Below are positions 61,538 to 64,000 of a stretch of 64,000 nucleotides of DNA, in pieces. The stretch is taken from positions 1 to 64,000 of the forward strand of contig NZ_FONV01000005.1 of assembly GCF_900113015.1 (NCBI RefSeq), written 5' to 3'. Each line of letters opens with the position of its first letter. The first letter of the stretch is position 1. A model generated the notes under the pieces. It was not told the DNA's origin and ran no database searches. It was given only the letters and a program-made list of their open reading frames with translations. The DNA is from Actinoplanes philippinensis. Its GTDB lineage: Bacteria; Actinomycetota; Actinomycetes; Mycobacteriales; Micromonosporaceae. Made by a program: the position numbers and the translations under genes.

Positions 61538-63340
61538 CTAGTTGGAGTGCTGGACCGGCGCGGCCTGCCCGTCCGTCCCCGGAGCACCCGCCGCGGCCTT
61601 CGGCTTGGCGTCGATGCCGGCCTCCAGGCGCTGCTGCGCGGTGATCGGGGTCGGCGCGGTGGTCAGCGGGTCGAAACCGCCCCGCGTCTTCGGGAAGGCG
61701 ATCACCTCACGGATCGACTCGTTGCCGCTGAGCAGCATGCACGTCCGGTCCCAGCCGAGCGCGATGCCGGCGTGCGGGGGCGGACCGTACTTGAATGCCT
61801 CGAGCAGGAAGCCGAACTTGTCGGCGGCCTCCTCCGGCGTGATGCCGAGCAGGTCGAAGACCCGGCTCTGCACGTCGGCCCGGTGGATACGGACGGAGCC
61901 GCCGCCGATCTCGTTGCCGTTGACCACGATGTCGTACGCATACGCCAGGGCCTTGTCGGGGGCGGACTCGAAGGTGTCGATCCACTCCTCGTTCGGCGAG
62001 GTGAACGGGTGGTGCACGGCGGTCCAGCCACCCTCGTCCGTCTTCTCGAACATCGGCGCGTCCACCACCCAGCAGAACGCCCAGGCGGACTCGTCGATCA
62101 GGCCGGCCCGCTTGGCGATCTCGATCCGGGCCGCGCCGAGCAGCTCCTGGGCCTCCCGGCGCTCGGTGGCGGCGGCGAAGAACACCGCGTCACCCGGCTT
62201 CGCGCCGACCTGGTCGGCCAGGCCGGACAGGTGCTCGGGCGACAGGTTCTTGGCGACCGGGCCCTTCGGCTCGCCGGTCTCGGCGTCGAGGACCACGTAG
62301 GCCAGGCCACGGGCGCCCCGCGCCTTCGCCCAGTCCTGCCAACCGTCCAGCTCCTTGCGGGTCTGGGCGGCGCCGCCCGGCATGACGACCGCGCCGACGT
62401 AGCCCCCGGCGTCGATCGCGCCGGCGAACACCCGGAACGCGGTGCCGCGCAGGTAGTCGGTCAGCTCGACCAGCTCCACCCCGTACCGCAGATCGGGCTT
62501 GTCGGAACCGTAGCGGTTCATCGCGTCGGTCCAGGTGATCCGCGGGATCGGCAGGGGGACCTGGTAGTCGGCGAGCTCGCTCCACAGGCGGGAGACGATC
62601 TCCTCACCTAGCTCGATGATGTCCTCCTGGGTGACGAAGGACATCTCGATGTCGAGCTGGGTGAACTCCGGCTGCCGGTCGGCGCGGAAGTCCTCGTCGC
62701 GGTAGCAGCGGGCGATCTGGTAGTAGCGCTCCATGCCGGCCACCATCAGCAGCTGCTTGAACAGCTGCGGGGACTGGGGCAGCGCATACCACGTACCAGG
62801 CTGGAGGCGGACCGGGACCAGGAAGTCGCGGGCGCCCTCCGGCGTGGAGCGCGTCAGCGTCGGCGTCTCGATCTCGTTGAAGTCGCGGGCGTGCAGGACC
62901 TCGCGGGCGATCTGGTTGGCGCGGCTGCGCAGGCGCAGCGCCTTGGCCGGGCCGGAGCGGCGCAGGTCGAGGTAGCGGTATTTCAGGCGCAGGTCGTCGG
63001 AGGCGGTGATGGTGTCGTCGACCGGCAGCGGCAGCGGGGCCGCCTCGGAGAGGACGATCAGCTCGCTGGCGACCACCTCGATCTCGCCGGTCGCGAGATC
63101 CGGGTTCTCGTTGCCGGCCGGGCGGGCGTTGACCTCGCCGACGACCTTGACGCAGAACTCGTTGCGCAGCGCGTGCGCATCCTCCTCGCGGAACACCACC
63201 TGGACCACGCCGGAGGCGTCACGGAGGTCGACGAAGATGACACCGCCGTGGTCGCGCCGGCGCGCGACCCACCCGGCGAGCGTCACCGTCGTGCCGGCGT
63301 CGCTCGCGCGCAGAGTGCCGGCGTCATGGGTACGGATCAC
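61538..63340 (-). CDS. aspS: Aspartate--tRNA ligase
   Basis: Charges tRNA-Asp, and possibly tRNA-Asn in organisms lacking AsnRS. The 600 residues have the N-terminal OB anticodon domain ([20 protein letters not shown]), class II motif 2 ([18 protein letters not shown]), the bacterial GAD insertion and motif 3 near [16 protein letters not shown] 63340 has an AGGAG ribosome-binding site. C-terminal residues 570-600 are Ala/Gly-rich. Confidence 0.97.
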   Translation of the reverse strand: MIRTHDAGTLRASDAGTTVTLAGWVARRRDHGGVIFVDLRDASGVVQVVFREEDAHALRNEFCVKVVGEVNARPAGNENPDLATGEIEVVASELIVLSEAAPLPLPVDDTITASDDLRLKYRYLDLRRSGPAKALRLRSRANQIAREVLHARDFNEIETPTLTRSTPEGARDFLVPVRLQPGTWYALPQSPQLFKQLLMVAGMERYYQIARCYRDEDFRADRQPEFTQLDIEMSFVTQEDIIELGEEIVSRLWSELADYQVPLPIPRITWTDAMNRYGSDKPDLRYGVELVELTDYLRGTAFRVFAGAIDAGGYVGAVVMPGGAAQTRKELDGWQDWAKARGARGLAYVVLDAETGEPKGPVAKNLSPEHLSGLADQVGAKPGDAVFFAAATERREAQELLGAARIEIAKRAGLIDESAWAFCWVVDAPMFEKTDEGGWTAVHHPFTSPNEEWIDTFESAPDKALAYAYDIVVNGNEIGGGSVRIHRADVQSRVFDLLGITPEEAADKFGFLLEAFKYGPPPHAGIALGWDRTCMLLSGNESIREVIAFPKTRGGFDPLTTAPTPITAQQRLEAGIDAKPKAAAGAPGTDGQAAPVQHSN

Positions 63341-63362
63341 GGAAGAGTCTCCTAACAGGGTT

Positions 63363-63401
63363 CGCGGGGCGCACCCGACATTCTGTCAGGAGCGCCCCGC
63401 G
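63363..63401 (-). terminator. Hairpin between aspS and the partial gene
   Basis: CGCGGGGCGC/GCGCCCCGCG (63363-63372 with 63392-63401) forms a perfect 10-bp stem, with an inner GACA/TGTC pair. It is 20 bases past the stop of the partial gene and upstream of aspS. There is no T-run. Confidence 0.6.
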
Positions 63402-63420
63402 CCGCGTGCCACGGGCCGGT

Positions 63421-64000
63421 CTACCGGTCTCCCGGAACCTGCCAGGATGTGGCACGCAGGCCGGCGGTGCCGGAGCCGCCGACGTCGATGATCTCCACGA
63501 GCACGAGCTGGGCCGGCGCCGCCGCGGTGAGCACACACACGGCCGTGCCCTCCTTGACCTCCACCGCCAGCCCCCGGCCCAGCGGGGCGGTGCGGATCGC
63601 CCGGTCGCAGTCGGCCGCGTCGGCGTCGGCGCTCACCTGACGGCTGCCACCGGCCGCGCCCACGCCGAGGCCGAGCTGCGGCGGCTTGGTCCCGCAGCCG
63701 CCGTCGTAGCGCAGGTCGGCGAGGACCTCGGCGGCGTCGGCCCGGGGCTCGTCCAGGTCCAGGTGCAGCACGGCGGCGCAGGCCACCTGCAGGCGCAGCG
63801 GCTCCTTGGCGTAGGCGACCGGGTATCGCGCCGGCTGCGGCGGCCGGGCCGCGACCGAGGCGATCACCGGAGCGGCCCGGAAGGCGGGCTCGGGGGCACG
63901 GGTCGCCTGGTAGGCACGCCAGGAGAGCCAGACGCCGGCCCCGGACGCCAGCAGGGCCAGCAGGCTGAGGAGGATCGCGGCGACGATCCCGGCCCGGCGG
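63421..64000 (-). CDS. Membrane-anchored hypothetical protein, 5' end missing
   Basis: The reading frame enters from the right window edge, so the N-terminus is absent. About 192 residues remain. A membrane segment (IVAAILLSLLALLASGAGVW) is followed by an extracytoplasmic domain with Ala/Asp/Val-rich strands and four Cys, ending ATSWQVPGDR. I recognise no family. It precedes aspS in the same orientation. Confidence 0.75.
   Translation of the reverse strand, partial: RRAGIVAAILLSLLALLASGAGVWLSWRAYQATRAPEPAFRAAPVIASVAARPPQPARYPVAYAKEPLRLQVACAAVLHLDLDEPRADAAEVLADLRYDGGCGTKPPQLGLGVGAAGGSRQVSADADAADCDRAIRTAPLGRGLAVEVKEGTAVCVLTAAAPAQLVLVEIIDVGGSGTAGLRATSWQVPGDR

Overview
The window is a very GC-rich stretch of actinobacterial chromosome. 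Gene order (infC-rpmI-rplT-pheS-pheT, the pyr operon next to bldD, alaS-ruvX-mltG-aroECK, actinobacterial IHF beside gmk-rpoZ-coaBC-metK), frequent GTG starts, ATGA/GTGA gene overlaps and a BldD orthologue point to a differentiating actinomycete, most likely Micromonosporaceae (Actinoplanes-like). This placement is inference; no marker was compared computationally. Almost all genes are housekeeping and lie on the minus strand. I see no tRNA, rRNA, insertion sequence, prophage or CRISPR array.

Layout, left to right. 1-6330: pheT, pheS, a SpoU rRNA methylase, rplT, rpmI and infC, read leftwards. infC appears to start at ATC and follows a long leader with a terminator-like hairpin. 6326-10448: a PH-domain membrane protein, hisG and hisE (minus), then a polar amino-acid ABC importer (plus). 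10459-14140: ribH, ribBA, ribE and ribD under an FMN riboswitch. 14249-22673: a GGDEF response regulator, rpe, rsmB, fmt, def, a helicase-motif-deficient PriA with a repeat-rich linker, and a histidine phosphatase. 22854-37329: metK, coaBC, rpoZ, gmk, mihF and the pyrimidine genes pyrF-bioA-pyrD-carB-carA-pyrC-pyrB-pyrR. bioA is embedded inside the pyr set and mihF seems to have its own promoter with a perfect palindrome.

37545-45187: bldD (plus) with its promoter and a BldD-box-like site, then nusB-efp-aroQ-aroB and aroK-aroC-aroE. The shikimate genes are split by two plus-strand genes: an RHH/Clp-N protein and a Tat-type polysaccharide deacetylase. 45210-51907: two tandem mltG genes that look like a segmental duplication carrying the end of ruvX, then ruvX, alaS and two small membrane proteins. 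51987-59552: a 1736-residue, mostly disordered, repeat-built single-pass membrane protein translationally coupled to rarA, then a small membrane protein. 59569-64000: an MFS exporter coupled to an ArsR-type repressor with a palindromic operator in its own, probably leaderless, promoter, then aspS and a truncated membrane protein gene.

The most unusual content is the repeat-built protein at 51987-57197, whose coding DNA holds several tandem-repeat families, including a nearly identical 120-bp higher-order repeat. RarA just upstream and the PriA linker carry similar low-complexity segments. Smaller points are the infC leader and ATC start, the mltG duplication junction, the gene-end repeat at rsmB, and the coexistence of BldD with a GGDDF-variant response regulator.
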